From Phreatobacter stygius (GTDB lineage Bacteria; Pseudomonadota; Alphaproteobacteria; Rhizobiales; Phreatobacteraceae): a stretch of DNA of 64,000 nt. The stretch spans positions 7,056,873-7,120,872 of the forward strand of contig NZ_CP039690.1 in assembly GCF_005144885.1 (NCBI RefSeq), written 5' to 3'. The first letter of the stretch is position 1. The number at the start of each line of letters is the position of its first letter. The notes under the pieces are model-generated. The model was not told the origin of the DNA. It was given only the letters and a program-made list of their open reading frames with translations, and did no database searches. The translations under genes and the position numbers were made by a program. This document shows positions 18,236-28,349 of this stretch, piece by piece.

Positions 18236-19135
18236 CTATTGGCGCGCCTGCGAATAGGTCACCAGCGCGACGCCGGCGACGATCACCAGGGCGCCGAGCC
18301 AGGTCGCCAGCGGATAGCTTTCGCCCAGCATGACGGTGCCCGAAACGAGCCCGACCGCGGCCGCGACATAACCGATCTGGCTGAGATAGACCGGCCCGCC
18401 GACCTGCTGCAGGCGGAAGAACAGCGACAGCATCATGCCGGTCGAAAGGATCTGCGCCGCCAGCAATCCCGGCGTCGCAGCCAAGGAGGCAAGGCCGGCA
18501 CTGCCCTCGCCGCTCAGGAAAACCGCCAGGAACAGCATCGCGGCGGCGGTGATATTGGTCGCCGCGGCCAGCGCCAGCGGATCGGCGCCGTCGGGCCAAT
18601 GCAGCGTCCGGTAGATATTGCCGGCGGCCAGGAAGGCCGGGATCAGCAAGGCCAGCGCGACCCAGCCGAGCGCGGCCGGCTGGCCGACCCCGCCGCCATT
18701 GCGCGTGGCGATGATGATGAGCGCGCCGATGAGGCCGAGCGCGATGCCGGCGACCCCGGCGACATCCAGCCGGCGCATGCGCAGGAGCCGGGCGAGCGCC
18801 AGCGTCAGCACCGGCGACAGCGCCAGCATGACCGAGGTGAGACCGGCGCCAATGCGCGGGATGCAGAAGAAGATGATCAGGTTCGGGATGACGAAGGAGA
18901 TCGGCGCGCTGATCAGGTAATAGCGCAGATGCAGCCGCGACGCCGGCAGCCGCCGGCCGGCGAGCAGCGCCCAGGCCAGCAGGAACAGGCTCGCGCCCGA
19001 GGTCATGGCAAAGACCCAGGAGGTCGGCGGCACGCCGGCCTCGCCCGCAAGCTTGCCGATCGGAAAGGTCGCACCGAGAAACAGCCCGGTCGCCACCAGC
19101 AGGACGGCGGCCTGGCGGGTCGCCGAGATCACCAT
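18236..19135 (-). CDS. EamA/DMT-family transporter
   Basis: The 299-residue protein has about ten membrane helices in two EamA repeats. The first repeat starts AAVLLVATGLFLGATFPIGK and contains FVIPNLIIFFCIPRIGAG; the second ends GTVMLGESYPLATWLGALVI, where GES is characteristic of the family. DMT proteins export amino acids or metabolites; the substrate here is unknown. It lies 77 bases downstream of the flavin monooxygenase gene on the same strand, so cotranscription is possible. Confidence 0.88.
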   Translation of the reverse strand: MVISATRQAAVLLVATGLFLGATFPIGKLAGEAGVPPTSWVFAMTSGASLFLLAWALLAGRRLPASRLHLRYYLISAPISFVIPNLIIFFCIPRIGAGLTSVMLALSPVLTLALARLLRMRRLDVAGVAGIALGLIGALIIIATRNGGGVGQPAALGWVALALLIPAFLAAGNIYRTLHWPDGADPLALAAATNITAAAMLFLAVFLSGEGSAGLASLAATPGLLAAQILSTGMMLSLFFRLQQVGGPVYLSQIGYVAAAVGLVSGTVMLGESYPLATWLGALVIVAGVALVTYSQARQ

Positions 19136-19212
19136 CGCCGCATGGCCCCGGGCGGCGGCGCCCGCCGCGAGGTGCCGTTCGGCCCGGTCCGAAAACGCAC
19201 TGCCGGCATGGA

Positions 19213-20463
19213 TCAGGCGGCCTTGGCCCGGTTCACCTTGTCCTGGGTGAACCCGGCGGTCGAGGCATAACCCCTGACGATCGCCTTGCGCTCGTCGAAG
19301 GTCAGCACCTTGTCGATATCGGTGAAACCGTCGGGCGCGCGGGCTTCCACCGCGTCGATGACGCCTTCCGGCCCGCCGCTGCGATTCATCCGGACGATCT
19401 GGGCGGTGGCCGGCAGGCGTGCCTGCTCATAGGCCCACAAGGCCTGGACCGGATGGTCGGCCGAGACCAGCAGGTCGGCCAGGCAGCGCGCATCCAGAAT
19501 GGCCTGCGAGGCGCCGTTCGAGCCGACCGGATACATCGGATGGGCGGCGTCGCCCAAGAGCGTCACCCGGCCATGGCTCCAGCGCGGCAGCGGATCGCGG
19601 TCGCACATCGGATATTCCCAGAACTCGATGGTCGCCTCGATCATCCGCTGGGCGTCGAGATAGGGGATCGAGAAGCGCTTGAGATAGGGCATGATGTCTT
19701 CGAACCGGCCGACCCGCGACCAGTCCTCGCGCCGCGGCGGCGGGCTCGAGCCGTCGCCGAGCTTGGCGGCGATCGCCCAATTGGTCAGCTTGCGGCCGGG
19801 CGACAGCCCCTCGGCGATCGGATAGATCACCAGCTTGGCGCTCATGCCGCCGGCGATCACCATCGAGCGTCCGGTCAGGAATTCCGGCCAGTCGAGCGCG
19901 CCGCGCCACAACATGATGCCGTTCCAGGCCGGCGGACCTTCATTGGGAAACAACCTGGCGCGAACCGTCGAGTGGATGCCGTCGGCTCCAACAAGTACGT
20001 CGCCGGTAGCGGTGTGGCGGTGCCGTCCCTCGCGATCGAAGAAATAGGCGGTGACGCCGGCCTCGTCCTCGCGCCATGACCCCAGCCGGTGGCCGGTGAA
20101 GATCCGGCTTTCGCCCAGCCGCGAACGCACCGCCTGGTGGATCACCGTCTGCAGGCGGCCGCGATGGATCGAGAATTGCGGCACGTCGAAGCCGGCCTCG
20201 AGCCCGCGCGGCTCGCGCCAGACCTCCTGGCCGAAGCGGTTGGTATAGATCAGCTCATGGGTGCGCACCGCCACCTCGTCGAGCCGGGGCAGCAGGCCGA
20301 GGCCGGCCAACTCCTTGATCGCATGCGGCAGCGTGTTGATGCCGACGCCCAGTTCGCGGACCTCGGACGCCTGTTCGTAGATCTCGCAGTCGATGCCGCG
20401 CTCGGTGAGCATCAAGGCGGTGGTGAGCCCGCCGATGCCGCCGCCGACGATGATGGCCTTCAT
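19213..20463 (-). CDS. FAD-dependent monooxygenase (salicylate hydroxylase/PhzS-like)
   Basis: The 416-residue flavoprotein has the N-terminal Rossmann motif GGGIGGLTTALMLTERGI, the mid DG motif (VLVGADGIHSTVRA) and the FAD ribityl motif (VTLLGDAAHPMYPVGSNGA), defining class A aromatic hydroxylases. Overall it resembles the PhzS-like flavin-dependent oxidoreductases. ATG 20463 places the dinucleotide motif at the N-terminus as required; the frame is open 23 codons upstream without homology. NAD(P)H-driven hydroxylation of an aromatic acid is likely, but the substrate cannot be read from sequence. No ring-cleavage gene adjoins it. Confidence 0.88.
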   Translation of the reverse strand: MKAIIVGGGIGGLTTALMLTERGIDCEIYEQASEVRELGVGINTLPHAIKELAGLGLLPRLDEVAVRTHELIYTNRFGQEVWREPRGLEAGFDVPQFSIHRGRLQTVIHQAVRSRLGESRIFTGHRLGSWREDEAGVTAYFFDREGRHRHTATGDVLVGADGIHSTVRARLFPNEGPPAWNGIMLWRGALDWPEFLTGRSMVIAGGMSAKLVIYPIAEGLSPGRKLTNWAIAAKLGDGSSPPPRREDWSRVGRFEDIMPYLKRFSIPYLDAQRMIEATIEFWEYPMCDRDPLPRWSHGRVTLLGDAAHPMYPVGSNGASQAILDARCLADLLVSADHPVQALWAYEQARLPATAQIVRMNRSGGPEGVIDAVEARAPDGFTDIDKVLTFDERKAIVRGYASTAGFTQDKVNRAKAA

Positions 20464-20719
20464 GGATTTCACGCTCCCCAACGCGAAGGCAAGACGAGCC
20501 GCCACTATCACTATGCCAAGCCGGCCACGCAAGCCGGCGGCGGCCGAGATGTCCCGAGAATGACACGAAAATTCAGCTTCGGTTCAGCTGAGCTGCCGGA
20601 AGGTTAAGGCCAGCCGGATCGAGCAGGATCCGGACGTCGGCAAGCAGCGGCAGGAACCCGCACCTTGGGCCCGCGCCTTGAGCGCGCGCGGATCTGTGCC
20701 GCGCGATCAGGAGGACACC

Positions 20720-21286
20720 ATGCGCAAGATCGGCTCACACCTTGGCATCGTCTTCGGCTCGCTCGCCATGGCGCTGGCGGCGACCGCGGCGGCTCCCGTC
20801 CGCGCCGCCGAACCACAAAACGAGCGCGTCGCACTGGCCCCCGTCGCCGGCCCGGCGACCCTGCCGATCGAGATGCGCCGCGGTGGCGGCCATCGCGGCG
20901 GCTTCCATCGCGGCGGCGGCTTCCATCGCGGCGGGTTTCATCGGGGTGGCGGCTTCCACCGCGGCGGCTGGGGCGGCCATCGTCACTTCGGCGGCGGTTG
21001 GGGCCATCGGCGTCACTTCGGCGGCGGCTGGGGCCGGCCCGCCTGGCACGGTCATCATTGGCGTCGCCACCATCACTGGCACCGCCCGGGCTGGGGCTGG
21101 CGCCGTCCCTGGGGACCGGCCTTTATCGGCGCGCCGATCGTCGCCGGCGGCTGGGGCTACGGGCCGGCCTGCCGGCGCGTGCTGCGCGTCAACGCCTGGG
21201 GCGAGCCCATGTGGGTGACCCGCTGCTGTCGCGTCGTCGTGACCTATGACGGTTTCCGCCAGCGGATCTGCCGGCGCGCCTGGTAA
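20720..21286 (+). CDS. Secreted His/Gly/Arg-rich protein
   Basis: The 188-residue protein has a Sec signal (GIVFGSLAMALAATAAAPVRAA). Residues about 50-135 are a low-complexity tract built on HRGGG(F/W) units turning into HHHWHRPGWGWRRPWG. A conserved-looking C-terminal part with Cys pairs follows (ACRRVLRV, VTRCCRVVVTYDGFRQ). AGGAGGA lies just upstream of ATG 20720. His richness suggests metal binding; the basic Gly/Arg/His tract could also bind polyanions. No characterised family is recognised. Confidence 0.75.
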   Translation: MRKIGSHLGIVFGSLAMALAATAAAPVRAAEPQNERVALAPVAGPATLPIEMRRGGGHRGGFHRGGGFHRGGFHRGGGFHRGGWGGHRHFGGGWGHRRHFGGGWGRPAWHGHHWRRHHHWHRPGWGWRRPWGPAFIGAPIVAGGWGYGPACRRVLRVNAWGEPMWVTRCCRVVVTYDGFRQRICRRAW

Positions 21287-21333
21287 GCCCCCGGCCATGA
21301 CGGATGCCCACCGGCCAGGGCCCGGCGGTGCCT

Positions 21334-21702
21334 TCATTCGGGCGAACCGCGGACGATGCCGTTCTTGAAGAAGACCCGGAACGGCGTCGTACCCGAAGCA
21401 CTGCCGTCGGCGGAGCGCCAGCGGCCGTTGGTGCACAGCGTGCCGCCCTGCGCTTCCACCGCGTCGAACTCCACGACATTGCGATAGACCGTGCCGTTCG
21501 GCTCGGTCGCGGTGAAATTGGTCGTGCAGAGCTTGCCGACGATCACCGGCCGGTATTCGCCGATCATGATGCCGCCGCCACCGGTGCTCGGAAAGCTCGG
21601 CTGCAAGACCGCCCAGCTCTCATAGTTCTCCTGCGGCTGCGCGCCGGCCGACGCGAGCGATAGAACCGCGGCAGCCGCGGCGGCCAGGATCAGGTTGCGC
21701 AT
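21334..21702 (-). CDS. Small secreted protein of unknown function
   Basis: A 122-residue product with a clear Sec signal (MRNLILAAAAAAVLSLASAGAQ) and a mature part of about 100 residues with two Cys (GKLCTTNFTAT and GGTLCTNGRWRS), probably one disulfide. It ends FRVFFKNGIVRGSPE. The Gly run GGGG at the start of the mature part is a possible flexible loop. No family is recognised. It is divergent from ppk2 and convergent with the His-rich gene. The same frame stays open far upstream, antisense to ppk2; that extension is discounted. Confidence 0.75.
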   Translation of the reverse strand: MRNLILAAAAAAVLSLASAGAQPQENYESWAVLQPSFPSTGGGGIMIGEYRPVIVGKLCTTNFTATEPNGTVYRNVVEFDAVEAQGGTLCTNGRWRSADGSASGTTPFRVFFKNGIVRGSPE

Positions 21703-21873
21703 GGTGCTGTCTCCCCTGCTTGTGGCCAGGCGACGCTTCCCGCGCGGCGCCTGGTGCCTGCCTGAACACGGAAAGCGACCGAACGGATGCATGCCCAAGG
21801 ATGCATTCCCCTTGCATCCGGCGCCAGCTGAACCAAACAATGGGGCCGGTCCACCAACCCCCGGTCGCACGCC

Positions 21874-22698
<825 letters not shown>

Positions 22699-22750
22699 GC
22701 TGGCTGGAGGGTGGCTGCCCACGCCTCGAGCTCTGGCACCTGAAGCACCG

Positions 22751-22845
22751 GCCCCACCTCGCCCCGGCGCGGGAGGTCGGCGCGGATAGCGAGTGCGAAC
22801 GCATCTCGCGTTCGCTCGATGCTATTGCGCCGGGAGAGGGTGAAT
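22751..22845. repeat. Dispersed palindromic repeat, copy 4 (uninterrupted)
   Basis: CCACCTCGCCCCGGCGCGGG, AGGTCGGCGC, an extra hairpin built from GCGAGTGCGAACGC and GCGTTCGCTC, then GCGCCGGGAGAGGGTGAA. It serves as the uninterrupted reference for the IS110 target at 16368. Confidence 0.7.
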
Positions 22846-22870
22846 AATACTTTCAGAACAAGGCTTTACG

Positions 22871-22986
22871 CGTTTCGCATGGTGCTTTGTCGTCGAGCGC
22901 CTTGCCCTCTCTCTCCCGAGCTTTCGCTGCGCTCAAGGTCGACCTCGCCCCGCCGGCGAGAGGTGAAGGCAGTGGTTCTTGTGCGA
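22871..22986. repeat. Dispersed palindromic repeat, copy 5
   Basis: GTTTCGCATGGTGC, GCCTTGCCCTCTCTCTCCCG, a small GAGC/GCTC hairpin, GACCTCGCCCCGCCGGCGAG, AGGTGAAGGCAGTGGTTC. Outer modules match copies 1 and 3. Confidence 0.7.
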
Positions 22987-23035
22987 ACACGCGAAGTGCC
23001 GCAACCCGGCGTGCGCGGCTCCAGCGTAAACCCGC

Positions 23036-24223
23036 TCAGCCGCCATAAGGCGCGAGATCGCCGCGCTGCCAGCCCGCGCGCACCTCGGCGGCATAATCGG
23101 TGAAGCGGCCGGCGGCGATCGCCGCGCGGGCGCCGGCCATCAGGTCCTGGTAATAGGCCAGGTTGATCCAGGTCACCAGCATCGAACCCAGCATCTCCTC
23201 GGTGCGGATGAGATGATGCAGATAGGCGCGCGAATAGTCGCGCGCCGCCGGGCATGACGACGTCTCGTCCACCGGCCGCGGATCCTCGGCGTGGCGGGCA
23301 TTGCGGAAATTGAGCTTGCCGAAACGCGAAAAGGCCTGGCCGTGGCGGCCATTGCGCGTCGGCATGACGCAGTCGAACATGTCGACGCCGCGCGCGATCG
23401 CTCCGATCAGGTCGTCGGGCGTGCCGACCCCCATCAGGTAATGCGGCTTGTCGTCGGGCAAATGTGGCATGACCGTCTCGATCATCGCCAGCATGACGTC
23501 CTGCGGCTCGCCGACCGCCAGGCCGCCGATCGAATAACCGGGAAAGTCCATCGCGGCGAGCGCCCGGGCGCTCTCGACCCGCAGGTCCGGCTGATCGCCG
23601 CCCTGGACGATGCCGAACAGCGCCCTGCCCTTCGGCTGGCTCTCGAAGGCGCGCCTGGAGCGCTCGGCCCAGCGGATCGACAGGCGCATGGCCTTGTCGA
23701 TCACCGCCCGCTCATTGGGCAGCGCCACGCATTCGTCGAGCTGCATCTGGATGTCCGAGCCGAGCAGGCCCTGGATCTCGATCGAACGCTCGGGCGTCAG
23801 CTCGAAACGGCTGCCGTCGATATGGCTCGCAAAGGTCACGCCCTGCTCGCTGAGCTTGCGCAGCTTGGACAGCGACATCACCTGGAAACCGCCGGAATCG
23901 GTCAGGATCGGCCCGCTCCAGCCGCCGAAACGATGCAGGCCGCCAAGTCCGGCGACCCGCTCGGCGCCGGGCCTGAGCATCAGGTGATAGGTATTGCCCA
24001 GGATCACATCGGCGCCGAGCGCGCGGACCTGGTCCATATACATGCCCTTCACCGTCGCCTGGGTGCCGACCGGCATGAAGGCCGGCGTGCGGATGGCCCC
24101 GCGCGGCGTCGTGATCACGCCGGTGCGCGCCGCGCCGTCGCGGCCGTCGATCCGGAACGAGAAGCCGGCCGGGGCGTCGCCGGCCGACGCGGTCGACGGC
24201 TCATGGTCAGGGCGATGCGACAT
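23036..24223 (-). CDS. tgt: tRNA-guanine transglycosylase with degenerate zinc site
   Basis: Tgt exchanges guanine-34 of GUN-anticodon tRNAs for preQ1 on the queuosine pathway. The 395-residue protein has the (beta/alpha)8 core: [15 protein letters not shown] with the conserved Asp, [19 protein letters not shown] and the nucleophile region [18 protein letters not shown]. The C-terminal zinc-binding subdomain normally has C-x-C-x2-C plus a His. Here it reads [17 protein letters not shown] and [11 protein letters not shown], so only one Cys is left and the His is Ile. ATG 24223 lies one base after the queA stop; the two are cotranscribed. Confidence 0.93.
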   Translation of the reverse strand: MSHRPDHEPSTASAGDAPAGFSFRIDGRDGAARTGVITTPRGAIRTPAFMPVGTQATVKGMYMDQVRALGADVILGNTYHLMLRPGAERVAGLGGLHRFGGWSGPILTDSGGFQVMSLSKLRKLSEQGVTFASHIDGSRFELTPERSIEIQGLLGSDIQMQLDECVALPNERAVIDKAMRLSIRWAERSRRAFESQPKGRALFGIVQGGDQPDLRVESARALAAMDFPGYSIGGLAVGEPQDVMLAMIETVMPHLPDDKPHYLMGVGTPDDLIGAIARGVDMFDCVMPTRNGRHGQAFSRFGKLNFRNARHAEDPRPVDETSSCPAARDYSRAYLHHLIRTEEMLGSMLVTWINLAYYQDLMAGARAAIAAGRFTDYAAEVRAGWQRGDLAPYGG

Positions 24224-24224
24224 T

Positions 24225-25346
24225 TTAGCTGGCCTCTCCAGGCGCTGCGGCCGGCTGGCGGAACAGCAGGCTGCCGTCGCCATAAGAATAGAAGCGATAG
24301 CCGGTCTCGATCGCGCGGCCATAGGCGGCCTGCATGGTCGCAAGGCCGGCAAAGGCCGAGACCAGCATGAACAGGGTCGAGCGCGGCAGGTGGAAATTGG
24401 TCATCAGCGCGTCGACGGCGCGGAACCGGTAGCCCGGCGTGATGAAGATCGCGGTTTCCGCGGCGAACGGCCGGATCACGCCATCCTCGGCCGTCGCGCT
24501 TTCCAGCAGCCGGAGCGAGGTGGTGCCGACGGCGACGATCCGGCCGCCGCGGGCGCGCGTCCGGTTGAGCGCATCGGCCACCTCAGGCGTCACCAGGCCG
24601 AATTCGGGATGCATCTTGTGGTCGGCGGTATCATCCGACTTGACCGGCAGGAAGGTGCCGGCGCCGACATGCAAGGTCAGGAAATGCAGGTCGATGCCGC
24701 GGGCTCTCAGCCGGTCCATCAGCCCGGCGGTGAAATGCAGGCCGGCGGTGGGCGCCGCCACCGACCCTTCGTCGCGGGCATAGACGGTCTGGTAATCGGC
24801 CCGGTCCGCCGCGTCCTCGGGCCGTTTCGAGGCAATATAGGGCGGCAGCGGCACGTGGCCGACCCGCGCGACCGCCTCGTCCAGGATGACGCCCGACAGG
24901 TCGAAAGCGAAGACCACGCCGTCATCGTCCTTCGACACGACGGTCGCGTCCAGCGCCCCGAGCAGGCAGGTTTGCGCGGTCTCGCCGAAATGGATGCGGT
25001 CGCCGGGCTGGACCTTCTTGGCGCCCCGGACGAAGGCCAGCCAGCGGTCGTCGGCAAGCCGCCGGTGCAGCGTCGCCGAGATCGACGCCATCGCGCCGTC
25101 GCGGTTGCGCAGGCCTTCGAGCTGGGCCGGGATCACCCGGGTGTCGTTGAACACCAGCGCGTCGCCGGGCGCGAGCAGATCGGCCAGGTCGCGGACATGG
25201 GCATCGCGGATATGGGCATCGGCGATCGCCTGGCCGGGCGCGGTGCCGGGACGCACGACCATCAGCCGGGCGTCGTCGCGCGGGCTTATCGGGCGAAGCG
25301 CGATCCGGTCGGGCGGCAGGTCGAAATCGAACAGGTCGACGCGCAT
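24225..25346 (-). CDS. queA: S-adenosylmethionine:tRNA ribosyltransferase-isomerase
   Basis: QueA adds the cyclopentene ring precursor to preQ1-tRNA using SAM as ribosyl donor, directly after Tgt in queuosine synthesis. The 373-residue protein starts [19 protein letters not shown] and shows [39 protein letters not shown]-type [10 protein letters not shown] and [20 protein letters not shown]. The start sits only 11 bases from the U-tract of a strong terminator that ends the upstream cyclophilin unit, and no good Shine-Dalgarno is visible. Expression therefore depends on read-through or on an unusual start. Confidence 0.95.
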   Translation of the reverse strand: MRVDLFDFDLPPDRIALRPISPRDDARLMVVRPGTAPGQAIADAHIRDAHVRDLADLLAPGDALVFNDTRVIPAQLEGLRNRDGAMASISATLHRRLADDRWLAFVRGAKKVQPGDRIHFGETAQTCLLGALDATVVSKDDDGVVFAFDLSGVILDEAVARVGHVPLPPYIASKRPEDAADRADYQTVYARDEGSVAAPTAGLHFTAGLMDRLRARGIDLHFLTLHVGAGTFLPVKSDDTADHKMHPEFGLVTPEVADALNRTRARGGRIVAVGTTSLRLLESATAEDGVIRPFAAETAIFITPGYRFRAVDALMTNFHLPRSTLFMLVSAFAGLATMQAAYGRAIETGYRFYSYGDGSLLFRQPAAAPGEAS

Positions 25347-25357
25347 GGCGTTTCCAG

Positions 25358-25397
25358 AAAAACACACGGCGCCCGGGCCAGGCCCGGGCGCCGTGTG
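25358..25397 (-). terminator. Strong intrinsic terminator (possible attenuator) before queA
   Basis: A perfect 17-bp stem (CACACGGCGCCCGGGCC and its complement, separated by one base) is followed on the minus strand by TTTTT. It starts 15 bases after the cyclophilin stop and ends 11 bases before the queA ATG. Confidence 0.88.
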
Positions 25398-25412
25398 ACC
25401 TATCACAAGCAA

Positions 25413-25916
25413 TCAGAGCTTGGCGATGACGTCGCCATAGGTGGCCAGGTCGTCGGCGGCGATCTTCGCCACGACGATCTTGTCGGGATCGCGCACCGGC
25501 TCGCCGCGCTTGATCGTGTCGACATTGTCCATGCCGTCAACGACCTTGCCCCAGACGGTATATTGCTTGTCGAGGAAGCGGGCGTCGTCGAACACGATGA
25601 AGAACTGCGAATTGGCCGAATTCGGGTTCTGCGCGCGCGCCATCGAGGTGATGCCGCGGACATGCGGCTCGGCATTGAACTCGGCCTTCAGGTCGGGATA
25701 ACGCGAGCCGCCGGTGCCGGTGCCGTTCGGGCAGCCGGTCTGGGCCATGAAGCCGTCGATGACGCGGTGGAAGACGATACCGTCATAGAAGCCTTCCTTG
25801 ACCAGCTTCTTGATGTGGTCGACGTGGCCGGGAGCCAGGTCCGGACGCATGGCAATGATCACCCGGCCCTTCGTCGTTTCGAGGATCATGGTGTTTTCGG
25901 GATCGAGAGCCATCAT
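25413..25916 (-). CDS. ppiB: Peptidyl-prolyl cis-trans isomerase, cytoplasmic cyclophilin
   Basis: This 167-residue cyclophilin catalyses proline isomerisation during folding. It has the family active-site segments FYDGIVFHRVIDGFMAQTG (catalytic Arg in FHRV), MARAQNPNSANSQFFI and VDGMDNVDTIKRGEP. It lacks a signal peptide, so it is the cytoplasmic partner of the exported homologue encoded directly upstream. ATG 25916 follows GAGAAGG by 6 bases; ATG 25922 and 25913 are alternatives. It ends before the strong terminator at 25358-25397. Confidence 0.94.
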   Translation of the reverse strand: MMALDPENTMILETTKGRVIIAMRPDLAPGHVDHIKKLVKEGFYDGIVFHRVIDGFMAQTGCPNGTGTGGSRYPDLKAEFNAEPHVRGITSMARAQNPNSANSQFFIVFDDARFLDKQYTVWGKVVDGMDNVDTIKRGEPVRDPDKIVVAKIAADDLATYGDVIAKL

Positions 25917-25948
25917 CGGCATCCTTCTCGTGAGGGTAGGTCGGAAGT

Positions 25949-26518
25949 CTAGCGGATATCGGCGGCGACGCGCACGCGGATCATCTTGTCCGGCTCGGCG
26001 CGCACCTGGCCGTTGGCGCGCGGGTCGCCGCGCTTGATCTTGTCGACGGCATCCATGCCCTGCACGACCTGGCCGAACACCGTGTACTGGTTGTTCAGCG
26101 AGGGATATTCGTTGAACATGATGAAGAACTGCGAATTGGCCGAGTTCGGATCCTGGGCGCGGGCCATGCCGAGCACGCCGCGGACGAACGGCTCACGCGA
26201 GAATTCGGCGCTGATATTGCCGAGCTGCGAGCGGCCGGTGCCGGTGCCGGTGGGGTCGCCGGTCTGGGCCATGAAGCCCTCGATCACCCGGTGGAACACC
26301 AGGCCGTTATAAAAACCCTGGCGCGCCAAGGCCTTGACCTGGGCGACATGGTTCGGCGCCAGGTCCGGGCGCAGCTTGACGATGACCGGGCCGTCCTTGA
26401 GTTCGATCACCAGGGTGTTTTCCGGATCGAGGCCCGCCGGCAGGCGGATCGCCTGGGCGGCAGCTGGCAGAGCCGCGCCAAGAACCAGCGCTTGGGCAAG
26501 AAAGACACGACGTTTCAC
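25949..26518 (-). CDS. Peptidyl-prolyl cis-trans isomerase, exported cyclophilin
   Basis: This 189-residue cyclophilin has an N-terminal Sec signal (MKRRVFLAQALVLGAALPAAAQA). The catalytic segments are FYNGLVFHRVIEGFMAQTG, MARAQDPNSANSQFFIMF and VQGMDAVDKIKRGDP. It is closely similar to the following cytoplasmic cyclophilin over its whole mature length, which points to a tandem duplication with later gain or loss of the signal. It lies between coaD and the second cyclophilin on one strand with short gaps, so all three may be cotranscribed. Confidence 0.94.
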   Translation of the reverse strand: MKRRVFLAQALVLGAALPAAAQAIRLPAGLDPENTLVIELKDGPVIVKLRPDLAPNHVAQVKALARQGFYNGLVFHRVIEGFMAQTGDPTGTGTGRSQLGNISAEFSREPFVRGVLGMARAQDPNSANSQFFIMFNEYPSLNNQYTVFGQVVQGMDAVDKIKRGDPRANGQVRAEPDKMIRVRVAADIR

Positions 26519-26540
26519 GATGAAATCTCCGACAAAAAAG

Positions 26541-27047
26541 TCAGGCCCGCTTGGGCGCCTTGGCGACGAGCGCGCTGGCGACGGCGGGCGGCACGAACTG
26601 GGTCACATCGCCACCCATCAGCGCGATCTGCCGCACCAGCGTGGCGGTGACATGGCGAACATTGGGGGAAGCGGGCAGAAAAATGGTCTGCACGTCGGGC
26701 GCCATGCCACCATTCATGCCGGCCATCTGCATCTCATAGTCGAGATCGGTACCATCGCGCAGGCCGCGAATGAACAAGGTCGCGCCAACCCGTTGCGCCG
26801 CCCAGACCGCCAGGTCGTCGAAGGTGATGACCTTGAGCACGCAGTCTTCGGCCGCCGCCACCGGGCCGCAGACCTCGTCCAGCATGGCCACGCGTTCATC
26901 GGCCGAGAACAAGGGTGCCTTGCCGGGATGAACGCCAATGCCGATCACCAGCTCGTCGGCGAGCCGGCAGGCGTGGCGGATGACGTCCAGGTGGCCATTG
27001 GTCACCGGATCGAAAGAGCCCGTATAGAGCGCAATGCGTCTGGTCAT
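26541..27047 (-). CDS. coaD: Phosphopantetheine adenylyltransferase
   Basis: CoaD makes dephospho-CoA from ATP and 4'-phosphopantetheine, the penultimate step of coenzyme A synthesis. The 168-residue protein has the nucleotidyl-transferase motif [15 protein letters not shown] (T/HxGH), the conserved [18 protein letters not shown] and the C-terminal SSS/TRE-like segment [23 protein letters not shown] 27047 ([14 protein letters not shown]) is canonical. It heads a minus-strand group with the cyclophilins and is divergent from the M20 peptidase gene. Confidence 0.96.
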   Translation of the reverse strand: MTRRIALYTGSFDPVTNGHLDVIRHACRLADELVIGIGVHPGKAPLFSADERVAMLDEVCGPVAAAEDCVLKVITFDDLAVWAAQRVGATLFIRGLRDGTDLDYEMQMAGMNGGMAPDVQTIFLPASPNVRHVTATLVRQIALMGGDVTQFVPPAVASALVAKAPKRA

Positions 27048-27154
27048 GGATGATCGCTTAACGAAGCGGGCCGCCCGACGCAAGGGAACCATGCCCTGCA
27101 TGCGTTGCGCTTCGCGCCCGGCATCGAAACAATGCGCGCCGAAGGAGACACCCG

Positions 27155-28318
27155 ATGTCGCAGACCGATGAAACCCGCATCACCCAATGGCTGAGCGAGC
27201 AGCGCCAGGCGATGCTCGACCTCTTGCGCGATGTGGTCGACACCGATTCAGGTTCCTACGACAAGGCCGGCGTGGACGCGGTCGGCGCCCATTTCGAGCG
27301 CTTTCTGGCGAACCATGAGATCGAGACCTGGCGTGAGCCCCATGGCATCTTCGGCGACGCCATCCATGCCAAGGTCGGCGAGCCCGGCGCCAATGAAAAG
27401 CCGATCCTGCTGATGGGCCATCGCGACACGGTGTTCCCCAAGGGCGAGGCCGGCCGCCGGCCGTTCACCATCGAGGGCACCAGGGCTTATGGGCCGGGGG
27501 TCTCCGACATGAAATCCGGCATCGTGATGAACCTGTTCGTCGCCGCCGCCTTCAGGAAGTTCGGCGGCGCGCCCTGCCCGATCAAGATCCTGATCACCTC
27601 GGACGAGGAGATCGCCTCGCCGTCGTCCCGGCCGGTGATCGAGCGCGAAGGCCGCGCCGCCCGCGCGGTCTATAATTCCGAGCCCGGACGGCCGACCGGC
27701 AATGTCACCACCGGCCGCAAGGGCGGCGTCTTCATGCGCTTCGAAGTGGCTGGAAAAGCGGCCCACTCCGGAGGCAATTTCACCAGCGGTATCAGTGCGA
27801 TCGGCGAACTTGCTCACAAGATCGTTGCGATCCATGCGCTGACCGATCTCGCCAAGGGCATCACGCTGAATGTCGGCCTGATCTCCGGCGGCCAGTCGGT
27901 CAACACCACGGCGCCCCATGCCGAGGGCCAGATCGACATGCGCTATATCGATCCGGCCGACCGCAAGCGGACGCTGGAGGCGATCGAGAAGATCATTGCC
28001 GGCTCCACCGTTCCGGGCACGACCGCCAAGCTGCACATCAACGGCGAATTCCTGCCGGTGGTCCAGACCGAGGCCTCGAAGGCGATCTTCATCGCCTACC
28101 AGGCCTCGGCGAAAGATGCCGGGCTCACCGTCGATGGCGAATTCTCCGGCGGCTGCGCCGATTCGGGCTTCACCGCTTCGGTCGGCACGCCGACCATTTG
28201 TGGCGTCGGGCCGGTCGGCGGCAATGCCCACACGGTCGAGGAATATATGGAGGTCGACACCATGGTGCCGCGCGCCCAGGCGCTGGCCCTGTCGATCCTG
28301 CGCACCAGGGTCGACTGA
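27155..28318 (+). CDS. M20-family metallopeptidase (CPG2/ArgE-like)
   Basis: This 387-residue zinc hydrolase is of the M20 type. Metal-ligand motifs appear in order: [13 protein letters not shown] (His/Asp), [15 protein letters not shown] (bridging Asp), [16 protein letters not shown] (Glu pair) and [12 protein letters not shown]. The dimerisation domain follows ([20 protein letters not shown]), with the last His near [17 protein letters not shown] precedes ATG 27155. The order of motifs resembles glutamate carboxypeptidase CPG2; N-acyl or C-terminal amino-acid hydrolysis is likely, substrate unknown. No signal peptide is seen. Confidence 0.92.
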   Translation: MSQTDETRITQWLSEQRQAMLDLLRDVVDTDSGSYDKAGVDAVGAHFERFLANHEIETWREPHGIFGDAIHAKVGEPGANEKPILLMGHRDTVFPKGEAGRRPFTIEGTRAYGPGVSDMKSGIVMNLFVAAAFRKFGGAPCPIKILITSDEEIASPSSRPVIEREGRAARAVYNSEPGRPTGNVTTGRKGGVFMRFEVAGKAAHSGGNFTSGISAIGELAHKIVAIHALTDLAKGITLNVGLISGGQSVNTTAPHAEGQIDMRYIDPADRKRTLEAIEKIIAGSTVPGTTAKLHINGEFLPVVQTEASKAIFIAYQASAKDAGLTVDGEFSGGCADSGFTASVGTPTICGVGPVGGNAHTVEEYMEVDTMVPRAQALALSILRTRVD

Positions 28319-28349
28319 GGCGTAAGCCGACCGAAGCCCTCGGGGGCGA

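Larger units (their letters stand above)
22699..23035. other. Repeat-filled gap between ppk2 and tgt
   Basis: About 335 bases with no gene. It is filled by two tandem copies of the dispersed palindromic repeat and separates convergent ppk2 and tgt, where the hairpins could act as bidirectional 3'-end structures. Confidence 0.6.

Noticed and set aside
20880-21080. Short G/C-rich direct repeats resembling a CRISPR or minisatellite
   Set aside because: They encode the His/Gly-rich tract in frame; there are no spacers.
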